The position numbers were made by a program, and so were the translations under genes. 64,000 nucleotides of DNA from Labia minor (Eukaryota > Arthropoda > Insecta > Dermaptera > Spongiphoridae), in assembly GCA_963082975.1 (NCBI GenBank), contig OY720350.1:42435851-42499850 (forward strand), in the 5' to 3' direction. Within the stretch, counting starts at the first letter, position 1. Every line of letters begins with the position of its first letter. Below are positions 1 through 11,532 of this stretch, piece after piece. The notes beneath the pieces were generated by a model that was not told the DNA's origin, searched no databases, and saw only the letters and a list, made by a program, of their open reading frames with translations.

Positions 1-332
1 TTTTATCAATTCTAAATTTATCATAAAATAAAAAAAATCCATAAATACTTAGCTTTGGTGTGCTGGATGATTTGATCTCAAAAAGATGGAATATGAAAAG
101 ATATCTGAAACAACAAAATGATCGAAGATGATACATGAAAATAATTGAGATTAGAAACAAAAATACTAATATTCAATGAAGAAAACTAATACTCTAACCT
201 GGGGTTAATATAATTGACTTTCTTGAAGACGTGACTTTTGTTTCTCCCCCTCTTCTTAATATTAAAACTAAAAAAAATCATAGATTTTTATTATAAAAGC
301 TTTTTTTATTAAATATTAATAATAAAGAAATG

Positions 333-497
333 GGACATTATTAAAGGGATTTTTATTAAAATACCACATATATTTGTATAATTTATTTATTTAGTAAAAT
401 AAATGTACAACGTTTTAACTGCATATTCTGCAGACATTATCAAGTACCGTACGCTTGCTCCAACTCAAGCGGACTAATAAAAGTCCCTTTAATAATT
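333..497. repeat. Small inverted-repeat element (MITE-like)
   Basis: Two arms of about 22 bp face each other. The left arm (about 337-358) reads ATTATTAAAGGGA then TTTTTATTA, and the right arm (about 474-497) is its near-exact reverse complement. The interior is more complex than its AT-rich surroundings and includes a small GCTTG/CAAGC hairpin. No coding potential is seen. No clear target duplication was found, so the class is unknown. Confidence 0.45.
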
Positions 498-1684
498 ATA
501 AAAACCAAAAGTTTTAATAAATATATTCGTAAAAAATTGGACATTATTTATATTTTTTAAAAAAATAAAATAAATACAATAAAAAAAATAATTAAATTAA
601 TTATCGAACTAATTGTTTTTAAATATTGAATTTTCTTAAATAAATAATAATTACCTGAATAATATCCTCATAATAAAATTAATATTAAAATTAAACCATA
701 AATATAATTTTAAATTTACCGCCTGCAACATCATACTTTTTTCTATTGTTGAATTTTATTATTGCACCAGCTGTTAACCATTATTGAACTACTCAAGTTT
801 GAACCTGATACCTATATGCCTTATTGTGTTCTTGAATAAGTAAGACTCAACATCTGAAAAAAAAGAAATAATTAATAATTTTTGCAATTTTTTTTTATAA
901 TAATAATAATTAAATAAAATTAGAAAAATATATATTAAAATTTATAAAATATAAGATTTTAATTTTATATTTAATTTAAATTTTCTCTGTATTTAAAAAT
1001 AATTTAATGTTTAAACAAGTCATTTAAATTTATACCTAATATAAATTATAATTGTAGAAGAAATGATATTCCTAGAGTCATGAAATTTTGAATTTATTTT
1101 ATAATTTATTTTGACATTGAAATGAATTATGTATAATTTAATTTAATTTTATTATTTATCTTTATTTAGTAAAGTGTGTGTGGATACGCATCAGTTAATT
1201 AAGTTTCCTATGATCAATTGAATCATAATTAAAAACTTTAAAATGATAAAATTGTTCATAAATATTATTAATAAGTAGTCATTAGAAAAGTTTCGATCAC
1301 ACTTTCTAATTAACCACTTTAATTAATCACATTCATTTAAAATATGACACATTGCCTTTGTGGTATTATTAATTTTACCACCAAAAATAGATATTAATTA
1401 TTAACAAGAAGCCTCACGAGTAATTACGGCATAGAAAATAGTTAATAATAAAATAGAAGGAGAAAAGGTATTGGTTTTAATTTCTAATTTAAACCTAAAA
1501 TATTCTACTGTCACGCAGTCTTAAACATATTGATTTAATCCAATATTAAACTTATAATTGAATTAATATTGTTTTATGTATATTGATTATTTAATATTTA
1601 TTTAGACTAAGAATTTTATGTATATATCTATATCTATATATAAGTATTTATCAAAGCAGTAACATGGATAATAATTTCCGTTTT
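498..1684. other. AT-rich DNA, no gene seen
   Basis: Low-complexity AT-rich sequence. I see no ORF with family resemblance, no RNA gene and no clear transposon ends. Confidence 0.5.
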
Positions 1685-2082
1685 GGTAATTGTACACTTA
1701 TATGTATATATGACGGATTTTGATAAAACTTTACCAGTAGAATCCTTTTTTGATTCCAAACAAACTTTCCTTAAGAAGTATCTGGCGATCGCTTCTAGTT
1801 TGGATGTAAGAAAATTATTTAATTAATTAATTTTTTAATCTTCTTATAACCAAACCGAACTTTAGTAGAAAATTAGTAGAGCCATCTGGTGGTAAATAAT
1901 AAAACATGGTAGCTAAATAGAATATCAATGGATTTATATGCAAACTTTAATATTTTTTTTCTCGTAAACTAGAAGCGACCGTCACGTACTTCTTAAGGAA
2001 AGTTTGTTTGGAATCAAAAAAGGAATCTACTAGTAAAGTTTTATCAAAATCCATCATACATACATATAAATGTACAATTATC
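1685..2082. mobile_element. MITE with ~115-bp terminal inverted repeats and 8-bp TSD
   Basis: The left arm (about 1685-1806) and right arm (about 1960-2082) are nearly identical reverse complements. Both arms carry a run through CCAAACAAACTTTCCTTAAG. The element ends read GGTAATTGTACA on the left and, reverse-complemented, GATAATTGTACA on the right. The flanks TCCGTTTT (1677-1684 and 2083-2090) form a perfect 8-bp direct repeat. No transposase is present. An 8-bp duplication fits hAT-type integration, but the terminal sequence is not one I recognise. Confidence 0.75.
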
Positions 2083-2117
2083 TCCGTTTTAAATTATGCA
2101 CTGAGAGATGTTGAAAA

Positions 2118-3302
2118 CAGGGCTTCGAACCGTTATTTTTTTCGTTTCGGTTTTCGTTCCGGTTCAATAAAAAAAAAAAAATATCAGTTCGGTTCCGGTT
2201 TTCGTTCCGGCAAAAATAACGGTTTTTTTCGGTTTTCGGTTTTCGGTTCAGCTCCGATTAATTAATTTTAAAGACCTTTTATTTGTATTAGAAATTTAGG
2301 TCGGGGTATGCCGAGTCTGCCATAAATATATAAAACTATTTCTTGCTACCACCCTAAATCATACTACATGAATTGATACAATATAATATAAATAATAATA
2401 ATTAATTAAAGGTATAATAATTAGAAGTATATAATATAAGATGTTAATATAATTTATTAAATGAAACAAATAAGTATGAATATTTTTTTACATCCTTCTA
2501 CTTTCACAAACACTCAACAAACGAAACAAATTCGTATATTTAATGTTAAAGTATACAGGATTCTTGGATATATTTACTTATAATTATAACTAGAATTATA
2601 AAAGATGAAAATTATACCTCTAATTATTAAAATATCTTCTAATATATTTTCATTTAAACTATTTCTATTGTCTCGTAAAATAAACTTTAAACCAGAGAAA
2701 GCTCTTTCAACACTAACTTGTGTTGCAGTATCTCCTAAAACCACCATTGCAATTTTGTATAAATGAGGATATGTATTTTTATTTTCCTCCCAAAATTCTA
2801 AAATAAGTTTTTTACTGTCTAATCTTCGTACTTGGTCAAAGGTATTCAATATTTGTTTAAATTTATTTAAAAATTTTATTTATATTTATGAATCATTTTC
2901 TTTATATCAATACATAACCCTGTAACAAATGGAATAAATAATTTAAAAAATTAATACTATCATTAAATCAAAATATCAGTATTAAACAAACGATGAAAAC
3001 ATTAAATTCTGTATTGCGACTACGAGACGCTGCCAACACAACCGAAGGTAGAGTATGACTAGGACACTAATTTTTGAAACAAAGTTTTTAGCGACACCAT
3101 GCAGTGCGAGGCATAACTAATTGAAAAAAATTCGGGCTTGGGTGTTGCCAAAACACCTCTTGTGGCAACTCTGGATTGAACACGTACTGAACCGAAATAA
3201 ACCGATATTATTTTTTTCGGTTCAGCTCCGGTTTTCGTTCCGACAAAAATACCGGTTTTTTTCGGTTTTCGGTTTTCGGTTCAGTTCCGGTTCGAAGCCC
3301 TG
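2118..3302 (-). mobile_element. hAT DNA transposon, internally deleted
   Basis: The left end starts CAGGGCTTCGAACCG and the right end finishes CGGTTCGAAGCCCTG, a 15-bp perfect terminal inverted repeat. Next to each end are long runs of CGGTTTTCGGTTC-type subterminal repeats. Flanks GTTGAAAA at 2110-2117 and 3303-3310 are a perfect 8-bp target duplication, diagnostic of hAT integration. The only transposase remnant is the C-terminal dimerisation region, on the minus strand. At 1.2 kb the element is far shorter than an autonomous hAT, so it is a deletion derivative that would need transposase supplied in trans. Confidence 0.92.
2574..2849 (-). pseudogene. hAT transposase C-terminal dimerisation fragment
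   Basis: The 91-residue minus-strand reading frame carries the hallmark of the hAT C-terminal dimerisation region: a tryptophan-containing FWEENKNTYPHLYKIAM stretch (residues 19-35), then a segment around TQVSVERAFSGLKFIL (about 43-58) that matches the family pattern of Ser-x-E-R-x-F-S. In an intact hAT protein this region ends a protein of roughly 500-700 residues, with a BED zinc finger and an RNase-H-like catalytic core ahead of it. Neither is visible upstream in any frame. The frame lies wholly inside the 2118-3302 element with matching TIRs. It is a leftover of the deleted transposase and not a working gene. Confidence 0.85.
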
Positions 3303-4274
3303 GTTGAAAATTTATTTAGTTATTTGCTTTTTAGATTTATACACAGAGAGCCCAATTATAAAGGCGCCGAACAATAAAATAATCCGAACGATAAAGGCAC
3401 CCATAGGCAATTAGAATGTATTCTACAGTAGTAAGAGATTTTTTGGAATGTAAAAACTATTTTTTTTTTTTAAATTTTATTTAATTAAATTTTATTTATA
3501 TTTGTTTCCATAATACATTATTCTAATTAAAGGTTTATATACTTATAATAATTTTAAAAAATAAAATTTACCAGGCGCCGTTATATCAGAAAATATCTCA
3601 GGTACGTATTTTATTATATTGGATAGCTTATAAATGTATAACTTATATATTAGTGTAAATTAAAATAGTAGACTATAAAAATTTTTCTCTTCTTGATCCT
3701 GAGGGAGAAATTAATAGTCCATTGAAAACACTTGTCATAAAATCCGATTTATGACTAAAGACCCTACATGTAAGTGAAATAGAGAATTTATCCCTCTCAC
3801 AATTCAATTTGAGGCTATAAAACACTATCATTTCTATGTGTGGGTTTTTATCTTGATTAATTGTCGCAACATTTGTCCCCCATTTACCCTCTAATATGAC
3901 TGTGTGTGAAATCGAAGGTTGGTCCCTAAAGACAGATAAGAAGGGAGTAAAAAAATATATATATATAAGATTGGGAAACAGAAAATCAAGGGGAGTGAGA
4001 AAGGAAGAGAGCAAGGGGAGGGAATTTTATTATCAGCCACTAAACTCAATTTATTATGATCACTGATTAATGGACAAGAAATAGAGAGGGATGATAATGA
4101 TTATAGCATTCATTCCCCTCTTTCGAAAGACAAATCATATCTCGCTCTTATATCCGGTATTGTGGAACGGTTGTATAAATTATTCTATATTATTAATGTT
4201 ATTAATAAAAAAAAATTAATAGCTTAATATTTAGGAATTGTAGAGATAAAATTTTATCTTCATAAATAATATTT
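3303..4274. other. Non-coding DNA with a moderately complex block
   Basis: AT-rich at both ends. A less AT-biased stretch at about 3680-4110 has reading frames on the minus strand but no family resemblance; I regard those as chance. The stretch could be a weak conserved non-coding element. No transposon ends were seen. Confidence 0.35.
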
Positions 4275-4713
4275 AAATGGAAACAATTATTTTGCCGATT
4301 GTATTATATGGGTGTGAGGCATGGTCTTTGACCTTAGGAGACGAGAGTAGATTTAGAGTATTTGAGAATAGGATGGTCCAAAGAAAGAGATGAGGTCAAC
4401 GGGGAATCGCGGTGACTGCATAACGAGGAATTGCATGACCTCTATGCACCTCCAGACATAATTAGAATAAAATCGAGTAGGTTGCGATGGGCAGGACATG
4501 TGGCTAGAATGGGAGAAGAAAGAATGACGAAAAATATATTGGTGGGGAGACCGAGTAGGAAACGTCGGCTTGGAAGACCCCGCGGTGGGTGGATAATGTG
4601 GGAAGGGACGTGAGAGAGAGGATAGGGACTGGAAAGCTGTGGCTCAGAATAGGAATACTTGGCCCCTGTGGTTGCTGCTACCAAGAACTTTCGAGTTCCG
4701 TAGAGTCACAGAG
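4275..4713 (+). pseudogene. Non-LTR retrotransposon 3' fragment (RT C-terminal tail)
   Basis: Translated in two frames, this gives the typical C-terminal tail of arthropod non-LTR polyproteins: LPIVLYGCEAWSLTLGDESR, then FRVFENRMVQ, and after a break LRWAGHVARMGEERM with LVGRPSRKRRLGRPR. The first part ends in a stop after the arginine-rich stretch near 4390 and the second starts in another frame at about 4430, so the copy is frameshifted. The 3' end reads TTTCGAGTTCC then GAGTCACAGAG. The same 3' end recurs at 5.0, 10.5 and 38.5 kb, as expected for 5'-truncated copies that share a 3' UTR. No endonuclease or RT core is present here. Confidence 0.82.
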
Positions 4714-4739
4714 AATCGTTCAGCAAAAAAAAATCTATG

Positions 4740-4830
4740 TTATCTTATTTCTCTTGCAAACATTGTAAGTTTATTTATGATATTTTAAAAACAAGTTTTT
4801 AATGTGTTTTGTCGTTTAATTTTTGTTAAT
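4740..4830. repeat. Dispersed repeat shared with 19970-20040
   Basis: The string CTTGCAAACATTGTAAGTTT followed by ATTTATGATATTT occurs here and again at about 19974-20010. Identity is high for roughly 60 bp. It lies immediately after the non-LTR fragment. Its class is unknown. Confidence 0.5.
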
Positions 4831-4982
4831 TCTTATAAATTCTTTTTATTAGTTAATTTAATATGTTTTTTTTTATCTATTTTCGCGTTTACTTTTTATT
4901 AAATTACTAATTTATATTTATTTATTCATTGTTTTTTTTTATTAATTAATTTTTAGATAGTTTTATAATTTTTAATATTTGT

Positions 4983-5046
4983 TTGGAGAGAGTAGGGATT
5001 GGAGGGTTACGGCCAAGAACTTTTGAGTTCCATAGAGCCACAGAGT
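4983..5046 (+). mobile_element. Short non-LTR 3'-end fragment
   Basis: About 60 bp matching the 3' terminus of the fragment at 4275-4713: AGAGTAGGGATTGGAGG, then GGCCAAGAACTTTTGAGTTC and GAGCCACAGAG. It is a severely 5'-truncated or deleted copy of the same retrotransposon family. Confidence 0.7.
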
Positions 5047-5760
5047 TAGATATTTAAATGGAACTTTAATCCTAATATTGATATTTCCGGTTTTTTATTT
5101 TTTCTGACTATAATTTATATTTAATAGACACAAAAAGTAATTTAAAAATAATAAATATTAATTTATAAACTTAAAAATAAAATAAATCAATATTTTTACT
5201 AATTAATTTTTTTTTTCAATTTAACCCTTTTAATAAATTATTAAGGGTAGGTATTATTTGTTATAATATATTATATTTATTTCAATTCTCTACTGTATAT
5301 TATTAAATAAGAGTAAATATTTATTTAATAATAATTAATAATGTTTAATAAATAAACATGAAACTTATTTATATATACATATATTGATCTCTAAATTAAT
5401 TGTAAATAGATTATTTTCAATAAATGATATCGTATTTAATTATACTTATTAGTTGTGATAAGATTTATAGAAAATTATTTACGTTTTCACTCATTCATAT
5501 CACGCATTCACTTATCGTTTTATACATTTTATTAATAGATAATACGTGGTACCATCAAATGTTAACGTTATTAGAGTTTAAATAATTGTTCTTATCATCA
5601 ACAAGATAAAGAGAATTTTATACGTAAATATTGAGTATTCGATAAAAACATAATGTTTTTATTTAATATTAGAATTCAAATTAATGAAAGAATAATTACT
5701 GGACTTGTGAGTCGCACCTCATCAAAACCAATAATCTAATAAAAGAATTAATAAAAATCT
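5047..5760. other. AT-rich DNA, nothing recognised
   Basis: Very AT-rich. No gene, RNA or element boundary is evident. Confidence 0.4.
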
Positions 5761-5933
5761 AAATTAATATCCTATACTAACTATGGACTGACATTATTAT
5801 AAAGTATAACTAGAAAATAAACCAACCTTGATGGAGGTTTTTCGATTATAGTTATAGAAGGAAATTTTACTTACTTATAAAAAAATTAATAGCCAAATAT
5901 ATATTTTTTTAAATAAAATTTAAATTTAAAATC

Positions 5934-5966
<33 letters not shown>

Positions 5967-6229
5967 TAATATTTTAATTTCACTATTACTAAATTAATAT
6001 CCTATACTAACTATGGACTGACATTATTATAATGTATAACATTGAAAATAAACCAACCTTGATGGAGGTTTTTCGATTAAAGTTATAGAAGGAAATTTTA
6101 CTTACTTATAAAAAAATTAATAGCCAAATATATATTTTTAATATATATTAAATTAAATAAAATTTAAATTTAAAATCTCAATAATAATAATAATAATAAT
6201 AATATAATATTTTAATTTCACTATTTACA
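5761..6229. repeat. Two-copy tandem duplication, unit ~230 bp
   Basis: Copy 1 begins at 5761 and copy 2 at 5991, both with AAATTAATATCCTATACTAA. Both carry CCAACCTTGATGGAGGTTTT, TTATAGAAGGAAATTTTACT and an (AAT)n tract near the end. The (AAT)n length differs between copies and copy 2 has a small insertion, so the duplication is not brand new. A diverged piece of the same unit lies at about 45185-45275, so the unit is also a dispersed repeat. Confidence 0.85.
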
Positions 6230-6536
6230 CATTACTATAAAAAGTAGATGTGTTGTTGAGTTTATTGTCTAGTTTCTAGTATAATAAAATACTAAATAAT
6301 GAATTTTGAAAATAAAATTATTATTTAAAAAAAAATAAATGTATAAATATGGAAAATAAATAATTAGAATAAAACTTAGGAAGAGATAAGTATTCAAACT
6401 GAAATTAACATTGGGCCTTAGACTAGATTGAAAAGGTTTTGTGCTCGAACTACTGGCAAAATGAATTATCGCCCTCTTATCTTAGTTTTTAAAAAACAAT
6501 AATCATAATTATTATAATATGATGCTTATTATTTTT

Positions 6537-7160
6537 TATTATCTGGCCAGAGATAGTATTGGGACCACGAAAATTTTCGATGTCGAGATTTTGATGTTTT
6601 TGTACGTTTTGAAGGTCCCTGAGTCATTTTGACTAACAATAAGTTAGTGTGTGTGTGTATGTATGTATGTATGTATGTGTGTGTGTGTGTGTATGTATGT
6701 ATGTGTATGCAGACAAGATTACTCAAAACGGTTTGAGCTAGAATAATGAAATTTGGTACAGAGGCATTATTCGAAATTGCTAGTTTACTATAAACTTTTG
6801 AGAAATGTAGCTCATCCGAAAGAAGGTACCTACGACGTTTTCATTTTTTTTTTCCTCTAAACTGCCCTTAAAAATATAGATATTTGTTTGATAGTTTTTT
6901 CACATGATTAAAAATTGTATAAAACTGCTATATATAGAATTTCAGCTTGATTGAATCGCTGAAAGTACCGGAATTAATTTTTTAACACTGCAAATCACGC
7001 CCCAGCACGTGACGTGGTGCCATCAACAAAGAGCCAAGCACGCGCTGGTTTAAAACAAATTATTTATTAATTTTAATTTATAATTTATAATTAATTAAAT
7101 TTAATTTAAATATAATATATGTTATTTAATCCAATTTCAAATTGCGAGACACTCCAGATT
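6537..7160 (+). mobile_element. HINE/DINE-1-like element, family C copy 1
   Basis: Begins near ATCTGGCCAGAG. It has a GGTCCCTGAGTCATTTTGAC block and a TATG/TG microsatellite at about 6650-6710, followed by GAATAATGAAATTTGGTACA. It ends GCGAGACACTCCAGATTTTT. In this copy the 3' inverted motif and hairpin are shortened: the GATAGTCGAGTGGA part is missing compared with the copies ending at 17580 and 55090. It contains no transposase and is a non-autonomous element. Confidence 0.7.
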
Positions 7161-8000
7161 TTTTAGTTAGAGTTGATCACTTGATAACCCTAATATACCA
7201 TTTGAATTTCATCTTTTTTTAAAAAAGAATATTCTAATTTTCCCCGATGACATTTCTGCACTTGAACATCGTGCAATATTCAGCACTTTAATTATCTCAT
7301 ATATTCGCAATAAGATTTATTTTGTATTCCTATTTCAAAGTTAGTACTATCTTCTCTATATATATAAAATTAGTAGCGTGACTCTCTCTCTCTCTCTCCC
7401 CATCCTATAAAACAGTTTTATTTAGATTATATTATATTCGTTTTGTGTCTAGAATAGATATAAATACACGCATTCAAGACGCCAAATTTACCAACTTAAC
7501 ACGGACATTAATAAGAAAAAGAAAATAAAACCTACACTACTAATAAAAAGTGAATATCTGTCAAAAAAGTTAAATACTTTATTTTCAAAGAAATATATAT
7601 TTATATATAAAAATGAAATAATAAATTAACGTCTATTCCACTAATATTTATAATTTAAAAATCAAAATGGAAATATTTCTCAATTTTTTTAATCAAAAAA
7701 TGAATACTATTGGAAAATATGTAATTAATAATCCTATATAATCGCAATTTGGAATTTTTTTGTAAAGGACAAACTAGAAATGGATAAATAATGGGTTTTT
7801 TTTTGATAGGTCGTTGTAAAAAAATGACAAGTTTGAAATTTTTTCAAATGATTGACATGTAATTCTATCGATAAAAATGTTGCAAATACATATTTAGAAA
7901 ACCAAAGGTCAATATTCAAATACCTATATAGATTATATTATCAATTGATGATAAATTACAATTCTACAAAACAAAAAATGTAATTATCTCTTCTTCTAGA
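7161..8000. other. AT-rich DNA, nothing recognised
   Basis: AT-rich, with a short (CT)n tract at about 7382-7399. The minus-strand frame around 7734-7919 has no family resemblance. No element ends were seen. Confidence 0.4.
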
Positions 8001-8238
8001 TAAATATTTATTTATTCTATCAAAGTAATTTTCATAAAAAAATAAACCAACTATCTACAACACTAATTTCTAACGATCTCTGTTTTAATGTGACGTAATT
8101 TGTCTGAAGATAGCAATGTTAAATATTTATTTATTCTATCAAAGTAATTTTAATAAAAAAATAAACCAACTATCTACAACACTAATTTCTGACGATCTCT
8201 GTTTTAATGTGACGTAATTTGTCTGAAGATAGCAATGT
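8001..8238. repeat. Two-copy tandem duplication, unit 119 bp
   Basis: Copies at 8001-8119 and 8120-8238 are almost identical. Each contains ATAAACCAACTATCTACAAC and TTAATGTGACGTAATTTGTC. Only about two substitutions separate them (for example TTTCATAAAA against TTTAATAAAA), which suggests a fairly recent duplication or ongoing conversion. Confidence 0.9.
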
Positions 8239-8344
8239 TAATGAAATATTGAAACTAAAATATATTATTTTATTTATTATTATTATTAACCATTATATTG
8301 AGCTTTCTTTCTCATCATAAAAGCTGGAGAAATATTCATTATTA

Positions 8345-8620
8345 TTATCATTATGAAAGCACCACAGGATGAGAGACCCAGATATTCTCGTGGTCCCGGG
8401 TTCGAGTCCTGGGCCTGGCAAGGAAATTTTTATATTTGAAGTCTATGGGACAACCCAGCCCTCGCGAACAAAATTGGGAAGCTACTTGATAAAAAGTAGC
8501 GCCTCCGATCGAGAAAATCAAGGTAAAGGTTGATAGGACCCGTTCTACTGATTATAGGACACCTCATTGATATATAAAGGCGTTGTCCTTGCGTAGGATG
8601 TTCAAAAGCCAGAGGTTTTT
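8345..8620 (+). mobile_element. tRNA-derived SINE, copy 1
   Basis: Contains a clear RNA polymerase III B box, GGTTCGAGTCC (about 8400-8410), inside CCCGGGTTCGAGTCCTGGG. Downstream is a conserved body with GGCAAGGAAATTTT, AAAATTGGGAAGC, AAAGTAGCGCCTCCGATC and a 3' part ending near TATAGGACACCT. The same body recurs at 23.6-23.95 kb and 63.7-64.0 kb, so this is a SINE family. It is not a tRNA gene: the cloverleaf does not close and non-tRNA sequence follows the B box. Confidence 0.75.
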
Positions 8621-8639
8621 TTATTATTATCATTACTGA

Positions 8640-9240
8640 AAATTCGATTCATCTTTACAATTTTTTTTTTTTTTTAATAAGTTGAATTTATTTTCATAAT
8701 TGTAACTTATAAACATCAGACAAGACTCGAGTTATTTATAAAAATCTTTAAACAATTTAGTTGCACTCAAAAATGCTTGGTAAATGTAGAATAGTCAGTT
8801 GCCTGATCTTCTGGTACAACCACATTTGGCTGTTTAGTCTTAAAACGCCCTTGCTTGGAAGAATAAGATGAAAGAGTTGAAATCTTTGAATGATCATCAT
8901 TAAATATTAAATAAATTAATATAATTTGTATATTATAAATATATTTTTAGAAACATTAAATAATATAATCATTGATAAAATTAAAATGGGATTTATGATG
9001 TATGTTTCGAATTATACATTGAAATATGAAATATTTCACCTACCTTTTCGATTTCTAATGAAAATATTCCATGGATCTTTTCATCTAGTGAGCTTTTTGA
9101 GTGCTCTTGACATTTTAATTTCAAACTTTTCATAGAATTCACTTTGATTCAGTAGGTGTGGCCTCTCCATCATCCAGTTAACTGACCCAATAATTTATAA
9201 ATCAAAATTAATATTATTAATAATAATAATAATAATAAAT
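8640..9240. other. AT-rich DNA, nothing recognised
   Basis: No gene or element ends seen. The + strand reading frame at 8926-9135 is AT-driven and resembles no family. Confidence 0.4.
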
Positions 9241-9960
9241 AATTGGTTTTGATGGCTAGGGATGAGAATGGCGTGTTCTTCTTATTCTTCTTGACAATTA
9301 GTTTATTTGCTTATTGGACTATTGGATGGGGAGGGGGGGATTGAAAAAGACTGCAAGTGGCATAAAGTTCAGTCAGTCAGTCACCCTACATTTAAGTTTT
9401 ATTGCGTGCCTCCTGCCCCTTTATTAACTCAACTAGAAAATTAATTTATTTTTTCCTTCGCTCAAAAGGACATTCTCCCGTATTTGAATTTGAATTTTCC
9501 ATAATTCTCTTTTGATGTCTTATTACATTGATTTTTTTTTAACTGTAACGGTCTAACTAATTGGAGTTAATAATATTTTACTGCCCCCTACCGCCCTGAT
9601 ATGAATTTAGTTAAATTGTTAATAATGTAGGGCGGGGGTGGGATACTTACACGCACATCTACACACACAGGAACAATTAATTTAATTATCAGAAGGCCGT
9701 AATACCCGCAAAGATATGTCGGACCGATTACGTTTGCGTTTATGACTGAGCCGCATGCAATCATCGGAGAGCGAAAGACGGTGGTTGGAGAGGAATGAAG
9801 AGAGCGAGAGAGGTAAGGGTAGGAGACGTTTTCGAATTTGTTAACCTGGCATGATTTACGAGCAAACGTGTTGCCTTTGAATTTGCAACACGAACCCCGA
9901 AGAGTTAATTTCATTTCCCTTATTCGTTTCAAAATCGATGGAACGTGTGCGAGGGGTGAA
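9240..9960. promoter_or_regulatory. GC-richer island, candidate regulatory module
   Basis: The base composition changes abruptly to mixed, complex sequence (for example ACCGATTACGTTTGCG, AGCCGCATGCAATCATCGG, GGCATGATTTACGAGC) inside strongly AT-rich DNA. The minus-strand frame at 9588-9932 shows no domain or codon structure that I trust. The island may be a conserved non-coding element of the Rx locus. This is inference only. Confidence 0.3.
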
Positions 9961-10422
9961 AAGAAGAAAGGGGATGAGAAGGAAAAAAATTGATTCTAAA
10001 TAAAAAAATTAGATTAAATTTATTTTCTGACGTGGGTGTTGTTGTTGTTGTTTTATTTTTTTTATTTTTTTTTTATAAGTCTATCTATCGAAAAAGAGAG
10101 GGGGAAGGAGGGTTGAAAGTGGCATTGAGAGTTCCGTTTCAAGTTTTGATTGATATCTAAAAAAAGATGCAAAATATTGAAACAACGGATGCGTGCGCGT
10201 TTTACACTTATTTCATTAAAAACACTATTTAAATACCATGTCAAAGTAAATGCAATCAACAAAATTATTTTTATTAAAAATAAAAAAAAGTGTTATTATT
10301 ATTTAAAAAGTTATAATTTAAATTAAACTGCCTCTCTCTTGAATTATACATTAAAAAAAAAATAATATTTTTATGAACTGAGAATATTTTTTTAAAGAAT
10401 ATTGTGAATATGTTCTATCTAT
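9961..10422. other. AT-rich DNA, nothing recognised
   Basis: Contains a short (TTG)n tract near 10034-10053 and poly-T. No gene or element ends seen. Confidence 0.4.
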
Positions 10423-10551
10423 CTCTGTGGCTCTATGGAACTCGAAAGTTCTTGGCCGCAGCAACCACATTTCTCCAAGTGTCCCTATCCTGAGCCATAA
10501 CAATCCGGCTCCTATCCTCTTCCATCTCTCTCATGTCCCTTCCACCTTCCT
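10423..10551 (-). mobile_element. Non-LTR 3'-end fragment, minus strand
   Basis: Read on the minus strand this gives ...ATAGGGACACTTGGAGAAAT, GTTGCTGCGGCCAAGAACTT, TCGAGTTCCATAGAGCCACA and GAG. This is the same 3' terminus as the copies ending at 4713, 5046 and 38556. It is a 5'-truncated copy of about 130 bp. Confidence 0.75.
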
Positions 10552-11176
10552 ACATTAATTGTGAGACTGTTAGTGAAAATTATTAATAATATATTGGCTG
10601 AGTCGATTATTATGAATATCCTTCATTCTAGTTTTCACAATTTTCTCAATTTGTACTTAACACAAATAGATTATCAATCAAAAACATAGAAATTTGTTAT
10701 GGGTATAAGAATTTATTTAAAACTGTCAATGAATATTCGACAATCAATATAAAAATATTAATATTAATTCTATCAATTCTCTCCAAATTATGAAAATATA
10801 TATTTTTCTTTAGAAGAATAAAATATTATTTAAATTATTATATCATATTTATTGAATATTTTAAATTAATTAAAATATTAAGCTACCAATTAAAGAATAT
10901 TAATTTTTTAAAAAATAGATTAGAATAGGATATATAAGTTAATAATAATGAATTTCATATAATTAAGTATAATTTCCAAATCCACCTTGAATCATTGTAA
11001 TGATTTGTTTATAATGTTTATTGACCCAGTTATTAATTACTTTAATTAGTAAAAAAATAAACGATTTCCAATAATTGAGATCCAAACACATCGATTCTTC
11101 ATCTCAAAAGCCTCCTTATATGTAAATTTTATAAAAATTCTATCAAAATTTTCAAGATCAGAATGACATAGATATA
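10552..11176. other. AT-rich DNA, nothing recognised
   Basis: No gene, RNA or element boundary is visible up to the mariner end at 11177. Confidence 0.4.
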
Positions 11177-11241
11177 GGGTAGTCGAAAAAGTCTTTTCGT
11201 ATTTCTAATCAAACTTCAAGCAATTTTTTTTATATTGATAA

Positions 11242-11439
11242 TTACAGCCTTTTTAAATGGTTCAGTGGTTGATGAATGTTTAGTTCCTTGGCAATGTCAT
11301 GTCCGTGAACTTCACTAATTTCATTAGCGTCTTGCGTGGCATTCTTCCCTTTTTTATATAAAAATTTCAAAATATAGCGAATTTCTTCATTATTTTCACC
11401 TATTTTTGAAAAGATGTATCTTTTGTTCAGCTTCACCAA
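11242..11439 (-). pseudogene. mariner transposase remnant (helix-turn-helix pieces)
   Basis: The 65-residue minus-strand frame begins near MVKLNKRYIFSKIGENNEEI and has IRYILKFLYKKGKNATQDAN, a match to the first helix-turn-helix region of mariner transposases, in which IR-x-[IV]-L and KG-x-[NS]-A precede the recognition helix. It then jumps to HDIAKELNIHQPLNHLKR, a match to the second DNA-binding region, which normally lies about 60-70 residues further on. The DDE catalytic domain is absent. The joined pieces show an internal deletion. It lies between the left terminal repeat and the RTE insertion and is a dead fragment. Confidence 0.8.
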
Positions 11440-11532
11440 ATTTAATTTTCTTTAAGGTTAAATGAAGCTTGAAATTTCACCTTTCCAACACTATATGGTA
11501 TGACACAATGTGATTGGTAGCACTGGAGATAT

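Noticed and set aside
2008-2265. 85-residue + strand frame across the MITE and hAT boundary
   Set aside because: It spans two different transposon ends, and the repetitive FRFGFRSG pattern is a translation of the CGGTTTTCGGTTC subterminal repeat.
6645-6726. Short frame in the TATG/TG microsatellite
   Set aside because: Thr/His/Tyr repeats are a translation of the microsatellite.
8345-8450. Possible tRNA gene from the B box GGTTCGAGTCC
   Set aside because: No closing acceptor stem and a conserved non-tRNA body follows, shared with other copies; this is a SINE.
9588-9932. 114-residue minus-strand frame
   Set aside because: No recognisable motif; composition follows the GC-richer island. Conservation in a related species would be needed to accept it.
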